A stretch of DNA of 64,000 nt from Candidatus Latescibacterota bacterium (GTDB lineage Bacteria; Latescibacterota; UBA2968; UBA8231), in NCBI GenBank assembly GCA_022827835.1, contig JAJEIO010000061.1, positions 186,001-250,000 of the forward strand. The letters are read 5' to 3'. Shown here piece after piece: positions 51,185-59,085 of this stretch. The notes beneath the pieces were generated by a model. The model was not told the origin of the DNA. It saw only the letters and a program-made list of their open reading frames with translations, and ran no database searches. The number at the start of each line of letters is the position of its first letter. Position 1 is the first letter of the stretch. The position numbers and the translations under genes are program-made.

Positions 51185-52822
51185 ATGCACCGCTTTATCG
51201 TAGCTATTTTGTTGTTGGCGGCTCCACACGGGGCTTTTGCCTCGCCCGGCGCGTTGTTTGCAGAACCCGACTTTTTCACTCTTGGCCCGGGCATCGGCAT
51301 GGGGTTCTTTGATGATACCGGCGCTTTGGGCGATGTAGATGGCGATGGGGATGTGGACCTCGTGGTGGCTTGGAATCGTTGGTTGGCGTACGCAGACGAC
51401 GGAGCCTCGGGAGAGCACGAGCACCTTACACACTGGGGCTGGACCATGGCGTCCAACGACGGCTTGGGTGGCTTGGTCCCCACTCGCGACGTCATGCACG
51501 GAAAAATAGAAGCAGGAGCAAGTAGCGCGCCCATCGTTAGTCTCTCGGGGGATGACTTCGACGGGGACGGACTCTTGGATATAGCCTTTGAGGAAGGATT
51601 GAACCTCGAACTGTGGCACAACCGGGGCGAAGATGGCTTTGTAACCATCCTGCAACTGCCCAACACTGGTTTCGTTGGCCTCGCCGATGGTGAAGGCGAC
51701 GGCGATTTGGATCTGTTGGTCACGGGGTATGAGGAGTATGAGGACGAGGCAGACCACACCCACGACGGGACATCCGAAGCGACCCTGTGGTTCAACGACG
51801 GCAACGCGGAGTTTGTCCGCAGCGACCAGTTCACCCTCGACAGCGAGGAGGGGCTCTGGCCTAGGCTTTGGTCCGCCGAGCAATCGTTGGGAGGGGGAGA
51901 GGCCGTGCATCTGTTGTGGACCCGATCGTGCTATAAGCAACTCCAAGAGGCTGGGCCGACGGGGGTTTGGCTGACCCAGCCGTGGGCGGCTAGCGCGGAG
52001 CCGCCGCTTTTTTTTGAGTCCATGGTCAACCCCTGTAGGTACACTCCTCTACAGGTTGGTCGCGATGGACAGATGGATTTAGTTGGCATCGCCGAGCTAA
52101 CCGTCTCCTCTCACGTATATACTTACCACGGCTTGGCACTGTGGCGTCTGGACGCCTCGGGCGCGGTGACAGGCCACACGCTGCTCGGCTCGCAGGTACA
52201 CGTGCAAGGTCGGCCCTTGGTCAGCGACCTCAACGGCGATGGTTTGCCGGACGTGGCCTTGGTCGATGGCAACTTGGAAACAGGGCCGGCCTTGGTCGTC
52301 TTGCTCGGCCAGAGCGATGGCGTGCCCGTTCTCGAAGGCCGCTACCGGCTGCCGGGCACAGGGAGCATGGGCAACGAGGTGCTTGCCGGCGACCTCAACG
52401 GCGATGGGGCCGCCGATCTGGTCGTGTTGGGGTGGAATGAGGAAGGTGCTCCTTTCGATGTTGATGTTCCTGGCGGGGCTTTCGTCTTTATCAACCAGAA
52501 CAGTCTGCTCACAGCCGTAGCCGTTGAGGCGGCCACGCCGGCGGACTTTGTCTTAGGGGCAAACTATCCCAATCCGTTTAATCCGGCCACGACCATCCCC
52601 CTGTCGGTGCCCGACGGTGCCGAGGCTGTAGATGTAGGCATCTACAACCTCTTGGGCCAGCTTGTGCGCCAAGTGTGGACGGGTCCGTTGGCGGCGGGCG
52701 AACACCGGCTGACTTGGGATGGCCGAGACGATAAGGGCCAATCCGTCGCTTCTGGAGCCTATTTGTATCAGGTACGCGTGGGCGAGCAGCTACGCACCCG
52801 CAAGATGGTCAAGCTCGAATAG
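51185..52822 (+). CDS. Exported FG-GAP/VCBS repeat protein with FlgD-like C-terminal domain (3)
   Basis: A 545-aa paralogue of 38335 and 47008 with the same signal peptide (MHRFIVAILLLAAPHGAFA), FG-GAP Asp-rich loops and FlgD/T9SS-like end (NYPNPFNPATTIPLSVPDG). Differences from copy 2 are concentrated in short acidic loops (for example EEYEDEADHTHDG). The ribosome site here is GAGGAGGTCAAC. It belongs with gene e to the third sigma54 unit. Confidence 0.9.
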   Translation: MHRFIVAILLLAAPHGAFASPGALFAEPDFFTLGPGIGMGFFDDTGALGDVDGDGDVDLVVAWNRWLAYADDGASGEHEHLTHWGWTMASNDGLGGLVPTRDVMHGKIEAGASSAPIVSLSGDDFDGDGLLDIAFEEGLNLELWHNRGEDGFVTILQLPNTGFVGLADGEGDGDLDLLVTGYEEYEDEADHTHDGTSEATLWFNDGNAEFVRSDQFTLDSEEGLWPRLWSAEQSLGGGEAVHLLWTRSCYKQLQEAGPTGVWLTQPWAASAEPPLFFESMVNPCRYTPLQVGRDGQMDLVGIAELTVSSHVYTYHGLALWRLDASGAVTGHTLLGSQVHVQGRPLVSDLNGDGLPDVALVDGNLETGPALVVLLGQSDGVPVLEGRYRLPGTGSMGNEVLAGDLNGDGAADLVVLGWNEEGAPFDVDVPGGAFVFINQNSLLTAVAVEAATPADFVLGANYPNPFNPATTIPLSVPDGAEAVDVGIYNLLGQLVRQVWTGPLAAGEHRLTWDGRDDKGQSVASGAYLYQVRVGEQLRTRKMVKLE

Positions 52823-52834
52823 ACGATACGCCTG

Positions 52835-52868
52835 TCTCGCTGCTTTCATCGGGCCTATATTTCCTCTG
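52835..52868. other. Recombination scar: fused tail and leader scraps
   Basis: TCGCTGCTTTCA, which in intact genes belongs to the SWGxIKSLL tail, is joined within a few bases to GCCTATATTTCCTCTG, which belongs to the leader downstream of the sigma54 promoter (compare 48680). A whole gene and its promoter appear to have been lost between them. Confidence 0.45.
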
Positions 52869-52897
52869 AATCCAATCCTCAACTATGGAGGATATAA

Positions 52898-53437
52898 ATG
52901 AACAAATCGATGCTACGCACGTTGCAAGCCGCAACGATCCTCACGGTGCTTGTGCTCCTGCTTTCGATTAACTTGGGCCAAGCCGACCATGACAAGGATC
53001 GAATTCGTTGTGGTAGCGATGAAGCAAAATGGGACCAGTGTTTTGATTGTAGCTTAAACCCCGATCATCGTTTTTGTTCTTGGGAATATATAGATAGAAA
53101 TACACCATATCCGAAATACGCTTGGATCACGTTTGCCTTAGATTGGGAGTGCAATCTGTATATAGCGGATAGGCAGTATTCTTCTACTCCCTGTTCATTG
53201 GTCGTGCCAGACAATGCAACGGATCAGAATTTTAGCTGCAGGCGCTTCCGTGGTAGCTTGTGCGAGGATTTTAACCTGGACGAACCATATACGTTAGGCA
53301 CCAGTTACCATATCGACAACAAGACGCAGGACAGTCGTCTGTGTTCGTCCGCTCCTTGCTCAGAAGATCAGGCTACGGCCGTGGCCGAGACCTCGTGGGG
53401 GCAAATCAAATCGCTGCTTGCAATGGGAACTCATTAA
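52898..53437 (+). CDS. Exported Cys-rich protein carrying the WGxIK tail
   Basis: A 179-aa protein with a different signal peptide (MNKSMLRTLQAATILTVLVLLLS) and a body unrelated to the propellers. It has ten cysteines (including CFDCS and RFCSW), compatible with five disulfides, and many aromatic residues. The body is AT-richer than its neighbours. It nevertheless ends TAVAETSWGQIKSLLAMGTH, and the DNA of this tail matches that of genes b and e. So a foreign body seems to have been joined to the shared tail. Function unknown. GGAGG precedes the ATG. Confidence 0.75.
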   Translation: MNKSMLRTLQAATILTVLVLLLSINLGQADHDKDRIRCGSDEAKWDQCFDCSLNPDHRFCSWEYIDRNTPYPKYAWITFALDWECNLYIADRQYSSTPCSLVVPDNATDQNFSCRRFRGSLCEDFNLDEPYTLGTSYHIDNKTQDSRLCSSAPCSEDQATAVAETSWGQIKSLLAMGTH

Positions 53438-53478
53438 TCGCTCTTGGTTCATAAGCTCCTGCGCCTAAAGGATGCAAC

Positions 53479-53646
53479 GTGATTCCCGCCCTACTCGACC
53501 GCATCCTCGAACTAGCCTTCGACCCCCGAGTCGCCTCCTTCTTCGGCGTCTGCTTGGGACTGTATATCCTGTGGGACGTAAGCCGTATATGTTTGCGGCT
53601 GCTGGAGGCTTTTTGGCGGGGGCGGAAGAAGAGGGGCGATGCGTGA
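53479..53646 (+). CDS. Small membrane protein, 55 aa
   Basis: A short ORF from GTG 53479 with AAAGGA upstream. It reads MIPALLDRILELAFDP and continues with a hydrophobic stretch (FFGVCLGLYILWDVS) and a basic C-terminus (WRGRKKRGDA), so one membrane helix with a cytosolic positive tail is likely. It begins 41 nt after the Cys-rich gene. No family recognised. Confidence 0.45.
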   Translation: MIPALLDRILELAFDPRVASFFGVCLGLYILWDVSRICLRLLEAFWRGRKKRGDA

Positions 53647-53689
53647 GGAGCGGTTAGTGGATCGCTTCTGATCGCTATCCACTAACCAC

Positions 53690-54415
53690 TTAAACGAAAT
53701 GTTCGGAGTTGTCTTGGGGGGCGTAGCCCAGTTCTCGGCGGGCGTTTTGGAGGTCCCAGTAGGCGCGGGTGTTGCCCGAGATGCCGTAGTAGATTCCGTA
53801 GCGCACGTCGGCCTCAATGGAGCGCTGCACGAGTTGGACGCAGTCGCGGTGGCTCAGCCAAGTGGAGAGAATCCGGTCGCTTTTGCGCTCGACGACCGCG
53901 GAATCCGGCTGGAACGAGCCGATGCGCAGGCATACGACCTCCAAACCGTAGCGATCCACATAGTAGCGTCCTAGGCTTTCTCCAAATGCTTTGCTGGCCC
54001 CGTACAGGCTGTCGGGCCGCACGGGCATCTCCGGCGTGGTGTACATCCCTTCTTCTTCGTAAAGGCCAGTAACGTGATTGGTGCTGGCAAAGACGACCCG
54101 CTTGACGCCTGCGTTTCTGCAGGCTTCGTAGGTGCAGTACACGCCTTGGATGTTCTTTTCAAGGACCGACTCCCAAGTGGCGCTAACCTCTGGGTCGCCG
54201 GCGAGGTGGACTACAGCATCGACGCCGGTGACCGCCTCGGCCATAGCGGCCAGATCGGCGACGCTGCCTCGGACGACCTCCTCGCCGGCGGCGGCTTCCC
54301 GCACTGTGCGGTGATACATCAGCCGCAGGTCGTAGCACTCCCGCAGCCCTTGGCGCATCACCTCGCCAATGCGGCCAGCCGCCCCCGTAATCAGCACTTT
54401 CTTGCGGCCCATCAT
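53690..54415 (-). CDS. NAD-dependent epimerase/dehydratase (uronate-dehydrogenase-like)
   Basis: A 241-aa extended short-chain dehydrogenase. The Rossmann motif is VLITGAAGRIG (residues 7-17), the catalytic serine is in FASTNHV and the YxxxK motif is YGASKAFGE. The short length and the G-x-x-x-x-G-x-x-x-D-x-x-x-L region resemble uronate dehydrogenases oxidising galacturonate or glucuronate to lactones. It lies with ThuA, isomerase and MocA genes, consistent with sugar-acid catabolism. Its ATG overlaps the stop of the upstream 39-aa ORF (ATGA). Confidence 0.85.
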   Translation of the reverse strand: MMGRKKVLITGAAGRIGEVMRQGLRECYDLRLMYHRTVREAAAGEEVVRGSVADLAAMAEAVTGVDAVVHLAGDPEVSATWESVLEKNIQGVYCTYEACRNAGVKRVVFASTNHVTGLYEEEGMYTTPEMPVRPDSLYGASKAFGESLGRYYVDRYGLEVVCLRIGSFQPDSAVVERKSDRILSTWLSHRDCVQLVQRSIEADVRYGIYYGISGNTRAYWDLQNARRELGYAPQDNSEHFV

Positions 54416-54531
54416 TCCTCAGTCAGCCGGTTAATAAGCCACCACGTCAGGACGGCTATGAGGAGGCCCGCCGTTAGTCCAAGGCTCCAAAAGAGGCAGG
54501 CCTGCGAGGAAAGATTTTTGCGGAGCTTCAC
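54412..54531 (-). CDS. Small single-helix membrane protein, 39 aa
   Basis: A GTG-started ORF with GAGGAG 9 nt upstream, reading MKLRKNLSSQACLFW and then a hydrophobic helix (SLGLTAGLLIAVLTWWLI). It begins 13 nt after the ThuA stop and ends in an ATGA overlap with the epimerase start, so it fills the gap exactly and may serve translational coupling. No family recognised. Confidence 0.5.
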   Translation of the reverse strand: MKLRKNLSSQACLFWSLGLTAGLLIAVLTWWLINRLTEE

Positions 54532-54543
54532 AGCGCGGTCTCC

Positions 54544-55194
54544 TCAGCGGCTGGCCCAGAGCATGCCGCGCCGCTGGATCTCGCGCGCTTCGGGCACGTC
54601 AAAATCGCGCGCTACGTGGCCCAGCGACGAGTAGAACACCCGGCCCGCTCCCCACGCGCGCTTCCACACCACCGGCATGACCGTCCCGTTGACCCAAGAC
54701 GCACTTTGACGGCCCTCTAGAGTTGTCGTGGCGAGCACTTCATTGCCTGGGTCGGTGTGCATGTAGTACTGCTCGGAGTGCATCTGGAAGTCGTCTAGGC
54801 CGGCGACGATTGGGTCGTCTGGGGCCGCGATGTTGACCGTGTAGTCGATGATCCCGTCTGGGTGGGCGACAAACTGGCCGCCGACCATGAACTGATAGGT
54901 GGTATTGTTGCGGAACGAATCGGCCATGCAGCCGTGCCAGCCCGCTATGCCGGTACCGCGATCGACGGCCGCGAGCAGTCCTTGTTCCTGTTCTCCTTCG
55001 ATCTGGCCCATCGTCCACGCTGGCACCACCAGATCCTGCTCGGCCATGAGGTCGCGGTCTTTGTATGTGTCGAGGGTGTCCGAAATGGTTACTGCGAACC
55101 CTTCTTCCTCTAGGATAGGCGCGAAAATATCGACGCACTGCTTGGGCTCGTGCCCTTCCCAGCCGCCCCAAACCATGATTGCCTTCTTTGCCAT
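54544..55194 (-). CDS. ThuA-like domain protein
   Basis: A 216-aa class-I-glutamine-amidotransferase-like fold of the ThuA family. Typical blocks are [11 protein letters not shown] at the N-terminus, [13 protein letters not shown] in the middle and [15 protein letters not shown] near the end. ThuA proteins act in trehalose and related disaccharide use, perhaps on 3-keto sugars. The neighbouring TIM-barrel isomerase 15 nt upstream and the MocA oxidoreductase are common partners in such 3-keto-sugar pathways. Confidence 0.88.
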   Translation of the reverse strand: MAKKAIMVWGGWEGHEPKQCVDIFAPILEEEGFAVTISDTLDTYKDRDLMAEQDLVVPAWTMGQIEGEQEQGLLAAVDRGTGIAGWHGCMADSFRNNTTYQFMVGGQFVAHPDGIIDYTVNIAAPDDPIVAGLDDFQMHSEQYYMHTDPGNEVLATTTLEGRQSASWVNGTVMPVVWKRAWGAGRVFYSSLGHVARDFDVPEAREIQRRGMLWASR

Positions 55195-55209
55195 GACGCT
55201 CCTTTTGCG

Positions 55210-55965
55210 TTATTCGGTGCCGCGCGCCAGTTCGTTGCCAACGAGGTATTGATAGCTTTTTTCCACGGCTTCCATCATGTCGGTCGCACAGCGGTCCAAT
55301 TCGACGATCAGCCAGTCGCAGGTGCCGTGGCTGGCCTCGATAATGGGCGGGAAGTCCATGACCCCTTCGCCGACGGCGAGCATGTCCTGCGCAGGATCGC
55401 ACGGGCCGTCCTTGATGTGCAAAAGCGGCGCTCGCTCGCCCAATTCCTCGACGACCTGCACTGAGTCGCCGCCGCCGGTATTGACCCAATAGGTATCGAC
55501 TTGGAAGAAGATGGACTCGTCGAGTTCGTCGATTAGGTGCGCAAAGCCCGGTCGCCCTTCTACTTCTTGGAATTCCCACCAGTGGTTGTGGAGGCCCAGC
55601 TCCAACCCGTTCTCGGCGGCGATATCGGCGGCTTGGTTCCAGCTCTCGCACAGCGCCTTGAGGGCGTCGAGGCTTGCGAAGGCATCGCGCGGCGTGGAGC
55701 TCACCACGCGGGTGGCCTCCAGTTCGTAGGCTAGTTCGATGACTTGGTTTTTTTGCTTGCCCAAGGGGAGTTGGGTATGCACGCTGCATACGTCTAACCC
55801 CAGATCGGCAAATAGGTCGCTGGCTTCATCTACTCCGATGCCGGGAAATCCGGCCGTCTCGACTCCCACGTACCCTATCTCGGCAATCCGGGTGACCACG
55901 GACTTGAAGTTTTGCGCGAGGGCGTCGCGGACCGTGTAGAGTTGAAGCGCTATGGGGGCAGCCAT
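55210..55965 (-). CDS. Sugar phosphate isomerase/epimerase (TIM barrel)
   Basis: A 251-aa xylose-isomerase-like protein. Metal-site blocks are LGLHNHWWEF, FQVDTYWVNTGG, LLHIKDG and WLIVELDR (the final glutamate). It is short for the family and has no signal peptide. It is the first gene of the minus-strand cluster isomerase, ThuA, small ORF, epimerase, and is divergent from the MocA gene over a 231-bp gap that should hold both promoters. Confidence 0.87.
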   Translation of the reverse strand: MAAPIALQLYTVRDALAQNFKSVVTRIAEIGYVGVETAGFPGIGVDEASDLFADLGLDVCSVHTQLPLGKQKNQVIELAYELEATRVVSSTPRDAFASLDALKALCESWNQAADIAAENGLELGLHNHWWEFQEVEGRPGFAHLIDELDESIFFQVDTYWVNTGGGDSVQVVEELGERAPLLHIKDGPCDPAQDMLAVGEGVMDFPPIIEASHGTCDWLIVELDRCATDMMEAVEKSYQYLVGNELARGTE

Positions 55966-56196
55966 TTCTTCCTTCCTTGTGGATGAGAGATATAATAGGG
56001 ATATGAAAGGTAAAGCGATAGCTAAGGCGGGCGGGCGAATGGTCAGGCGTCAATAGTCGATAGGGGACTCGTGTGTAACGTCAGATAATTAATGAAAAAA
56101 AATAAGCTAGTGGGCAAATTAATTTGTAATGACGCTGCACTTGCTGCGCCGCTCGCGCGCTCCTACATTAGCCGCTCCAACCAAGGAGCAACGCCA

Positions 56197-57270
56197 ATGA
56201 GCACCCAAAACAAAGTGCGCCTCGGGTTTATCGGCGCTGGCTGGTGGGCCACCAGCAACCACATGCCCGTTTTTGCCACCCGCGACGACGTCGAACTGAC
56301 GGCCGTCTGCCGCTTGGGCCAAGACGAGCTAGAGCAGGTGCGGGATCACTTCGGATTCGCGTTTGCCACCGAGGACTACCGAGAGTTATTGGCCGACTGC
56401 GAACTCGACGGAGTAGTAGTGGCCTCGCCGCACCCCCTGCACTACGAACACGCCCGCGCTGCCTTGGAGGCGGGTCTGCACGTGATGTGCGAAAAACCCC
56501 TGACCACCCGCGCTGCCCACGCGCGCGAATTGGTGCGCCTCGCCGCGGAGCGGGACCGCCACTTGCTCGTGCCCTACGGCTGGCACCACAAGCCCTTTAT
56601 CCAGCGGGCCAAGGCGCTGATGGACGAGCAAGCCATCGGCGAGGTCGAGTTCGCGCTCTGCCACATGGCCTCGCCGATCCGCGCCCTGCTGTCGGGGGAT
56701 GAGGTGGATGTGTCCGAAATCTCCGGGCAGGACAGTGCCAGCCTCTTCGGCCCTACGCCTTCTACGTGGGCCGACCCCGCCATAGCCGAAGGCGGCTACG
56801 CCCACGCGCAAATATCGCACTCCTCAGGGCTGCTGTTTTGGCTGTCCGGGCTGCGCGCCGAGCGCGTCTTTGCCGCCATGAGCGCGCCTGGATCCGAGGT
56901 TGAGCTGTACGACGCGCTGACCGTGCGCTTTACCTCGGGGGCCGTCGGCACAGTTAGCGGTGCTGGCAATGTGCCGACAGACCAGACCTTTCAGGTCGAT
57001 GTGCGTCTCTTCGGCTCGGAGGGCATGTTGCTCATCGATTGCGAGCGCGCCCGCATGCACCTGCGCCGCCACGATGGTCAACACGTTGTCGAGGAGGTGG
57101 CCGAGGACGCAGGAGCCTACGAGTGCGATGGTCCGCCCAACAACTTCGCCGACTTGATCTTGGGCAAAACCGACGTGAACTGGACCCCAGGCGAAGCGGC
57201 CATGCGCGGGGTGGAGATGCTCGACGCAGCGTACCGCTCGGCCGCTTCGGGCCGGGAAGAGCAGGTGTAA
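56197..57270 (+). CDS. Gfo/Idh/MocA-family oxidoreductase
   Basis: A 357-aa NAD(P)-dependent sugar or inositol dehydrogenase. The Rossmann motif is GFIGAGWWATSNHMP, the E-K-P motif is MCEKPLTTRAAHA, and a C-terminal beta-sheet domain follows. Start ATG 56197 has AAGGAG upstream; an in-frame start 35 codons earlier would add residues lacking homology. Likely oxidises a sugar to a keto sugar for the ThuA and isomerase partners across the divergent gap. Confidence 0.9.
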   Translation: MSTQNKVRLGFIGAGWWATSNHMPVFATRDDVELTAVCRLGQDELEQVRDHFGFAFATEDYRELLADCELDGVVVASPHPLHYEHARAALEAGLHVMCEKPLTTRAAHARELVRLAAERDRHLLVPYGWHHKPFIQRAKALMDEQAIGEVEFALCHMASPIRALLSGDEVDVSEISGQDSASLFGPTPSTWADPAIAEGGYAHAQISHSSGLLFWLSGLRAERVFAAMSAPGSEVELYDALTVRFTSGAVGTVSGAGNVPTDQTFQVDVRLFGSEGMLLIDCERARMHLRRHDGQHVVEEVAEDAGAYECDGPPNNFADLILGKTDVNWTPGEAAMRGVEMLDAAYRSAASGREEQV

Positions 57271-57294
57271 CATCGGCCCTGTCCGCTTGCGGTA

Positions 57295-58197
57295 ATGGCC
57301 TTTCTGCTCGACGTCATTGCCCCGATTTTCCTGCTCATCGGCTGTGGCTATCTGTTGGGGCGGCGGCGCTCTGTTGACCCCGCCCCCTTGGCCGATGTGG
57401 CCATATACATCTGCCTGCCCTTTTTGATGTTTGCGGCGCTGGTGCGCCACCCGGTTACTGGCGCGGCGGCCGCTCAAGCCTTCGCTTGGCAGGTTGGGAT
57501 GTACGTGGTCAGCATGCCCGCCATCGCGCTCGTCGCGCGTCTCGCCGGCTGGGACAAACCCACTCGCAGCGCGGTCACTCTCTCCCTGCCCACAGTCAAC
57601 ATCGCCTCGTACGGCGTCCCTGTAGTGCTGTTCGCGTTTGGAGACGAGGCGCTGGCGATCGTCATGCTGCTCTTTGTGTACGGCAATGTTACGGCCGCGT
57701 CGCTCGGCACCTACATCGCCGCTGGCGGGCGGCAAAGTCCGCTGCAAGCGTTCAAGAGCATTTTCAGGCTGCCGCTGATCTACGCCGCGGCCTTGGCTTT
57801 GGGCGTCAGTGCCCTCGATGTACCGATCCCGACCTCCGTCCTCGACGCGGCCGATCTGATCGGCAAAGCTGGCCCGATCCTCGCCATCATCCTCCTCGGG
57901 GTGCAAGTCTCGCACATCCCCATCCGCGGCCGCAGTTCGGCGGCTCTGTACGGCGGCATTGGTGCCAAGGTTCTGCTGGGGCCGGCGATTGGCATCGGCT
58001 TGACGCTGCTGATCGGTGCGCAGGGCGCGGTGCGCGATGTGCTGCTGCTGTGCTCTTGCCTGCCTACGGCCATCAACGCCCTCATCCTCACCGTGCGCTT
58101 TGACGCGCGTCCCGACCTGCTCGGCGGCATTCTCATCGGCTCGACTTTGTGGAGCCCGCTCGGGCTGTCGATTCTGCTCTATTGGATCGGCCCTTAG
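57295..58197 (+). CDS. AEC-family (auxin efflux carrier-like) transporter
   Basis: A 300-aa membrane protein with about ten helices in two five-helix halves. The family helices with Asn/Pro breaks (TVNIASYGVPVVLFAFG, then CLPTAINALILTVRF) are present. AEC transporters move small organic acids such as malate or malonate. It starts at ATG 57295, 24 nt after the MocA gene, and is probably co-transcribed; it could export or import the pathway's acid. Confidence 0.85.
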   Translation: MAFLLDVIAPIFLLIGCGYLLGRRRSVDPAPLADVAIYICLPFLMFAALVRHPVTGAAAAQAFAWQVGMYVVSMPAIALVARLAGWDKPTRSAVTLSLPTVNIASYGVPVVLFAFGDEALAIVMLLFVYGNVTAASLGTYIAAGGRQSPLQAFKSIFRLPLIYAAALALGVSALDVPIPTSVLDAADLIGKAGPILAIILLGVQVSHIPIRGRSSAALYGGIGAKVLLGPAIGIGLTLLIGAQGAVRDVLLLCSCLPTAINALILTVRFDARPDLLGGILIGSTLWSPLGLSILLYWIGP

Positions 58198-58251
58198 CCC
58201 GAGCCTGATTTAGTTTCATTTCGCGTTTTCTAAAAAATTTTTCGCATCCCC

Positions 58252-58281
58252 TTGACACTGTTTTACGCCCCCTCGTAACTA
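58252..58281 (+). promoter_or_regulatory. Sigma70-type promoter of a small unit
   Basis: A perfect TTGACA at 58252-58257 and TAACTA at 58276-58281 with an 18-bp spacer, in an AT-rich intergenic stretch. It drives the short unit ending at the terminator at 58568. Confidence 0.5.
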
Positions 58282-58343
58282 TGATTTATAGGGCAAACGA
58301 CAGACTCCACGACGCTTTCAAAAGCGCCCACAGGAGAATGAAA

Positions 58344-58493
58344 ATGATAGGAGTACATCGCTTCGACATGCGCGGGACGCTGCGCATAGACGCCGGAGAA
58401 AATCTATATGATGGGTGCGCCTATCTAGCTGCCGACGTGCAGCTCGAAAATACCCTATTCGCGCCGAGAGGAAGGGGCTGTGTCCCCGACTGA
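58344..58493 (+). CDS. Small ORF, 49 aa
   Basis: Starts at ATG 58344, 7 nt after AGGAG, and begins MIGVHRFDMRGTLRIDAG. It lies between a sigma70-like promoter and a strong terminator, so the unit is self-contained. No family recognised; the transcript could equally be a regulatory RNA and the ORF incidental. Confidence 0.4.
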   Translation: MIGVHRFDMRGTLRIDAGENLYDGCAYLAADVQLENTLFAPRGRGCVPD

Positions 58494-58525
58494 GGCTCTC
58501 CTTTGCGGGAGCTAACACGTGGCAA

Positions 58526-58568
58526 GAGGCCGTGGCGCGAAAAACAACGCGCTGCGGCCTCTTTTTTT
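58526..58568 (+). terminator. Strong intrinsic terminator
   Basis: A 14-bp stem (GAGGCCGTGGCGCG at 58526-58539 with CGCGCTGCGGCCTC at 58548-58561, two G-T wobbles), loop AAAAACAA, then seven T. It ends the small unit starting at 58252. Confidence 0.85.
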
Positions 58569-58601
58569 GTGAAAAGTGCTTGACATTGTATCAGGTTTAT
58601 A

Positions 58602-58617
58602 CTGAACTTTTGTTCAG
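58602..58617. promoter_or_regulatory. Palindrome resembling a Gram-positive-type LexA box
   Basis: CTGAACTTTTGTTCAG, a perfect 6-bp inverted repeat containing GAAC-N4-GTTC, the core of Bacillus-type SOS boxes. A TTGACA lies at 58580-58585, so the palindrome covers the expected -10 area. It is 30 bp upstream of the small membrane-protein ORF. Confidence 0.4.
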
Positions 58618-58647
58618 GTAAAAAGAGCACTAAACGGAACTGTAAAA

Positions 58648-58980
58648 ATGAAAACCAACGACAAAACACGACACCTCAACACCGCCCCTTGGGCCTTTGC
58701 CCACGGCGGTGCCAAGATGCGCGTTGCGACCAGGGCCGGCCGGGTCATCGACGCGCGACAGCGCTTCGCCGCTTTGCGGCGCGGCTTAGACAGCGGGGCG
58801 TTGCCGCCCACCCCGGGCGGACGGCAGCGGGTCTGCGCGACATTCACCAAGCCAACCAAGGACCTCATCGCAAGGAGCAACTACACTATGCGACGCGAGA
58901 TCATCAATCAAGGACTGATGTACGTACTCATCAGCCTATTTGTATTCGCGATGATACCGCTCCTGCGCTTCCTAAGCTAA
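58648..58980 (+). CDS. Small protein with C-terminal membrane helix, 110 aa
   Basis: A basic N-terminal part (MKTNDKTRHLNTAPWAFAHG, then an Arg-rich stretch) is followed by one hydrophobic helix (MYVLISLFVFAMIPLLRFL). An internal ATG at 58888 with AAGGAG 10 nt upstream would give just the 30-aa membrane peptide, and I cannot decide between the two starts. The palindrome upstream resembles an SOS box. Small SOS-controlled membrane peptides are known as toxins or division inhibitors, but no homology is seen here. Confidence 0.5.
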   Translation: MKTNDKTRHLNTAPWAFAHGGAKMRVATRAGRVIDARQRFAALRRGLDSGALPPTPGGRQRVCATFTKPTKDLIARSNYTMRREIINQGLMYVLISLFVFAMIPLLRFLS

Positions 58981-59015
58981 TGGCTATTTGACGCGCAGCG
59001 GCATTGCGAATCCGG

Positions 59016-59047
59016 CCTGGGGCAGCGGCAGCGACCGCTGCCCCAGG
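59016..59047. other. 13-bp perfect hairpin without T-tract
   Basis: CCTGGGGCAGCGG and CCGCTGCCCCAGG with loop CAGCGA, 38 bp before the DUF5916 ATG and 36 bp after the small membrane ORF. It could be a terminator without a U run or an mRNA 5' structure. Confidence 0.55.
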
Positions 59048-59085
59048 AATATCAACCCCCTCGACCTTAGGACACAGAAAGAAAC

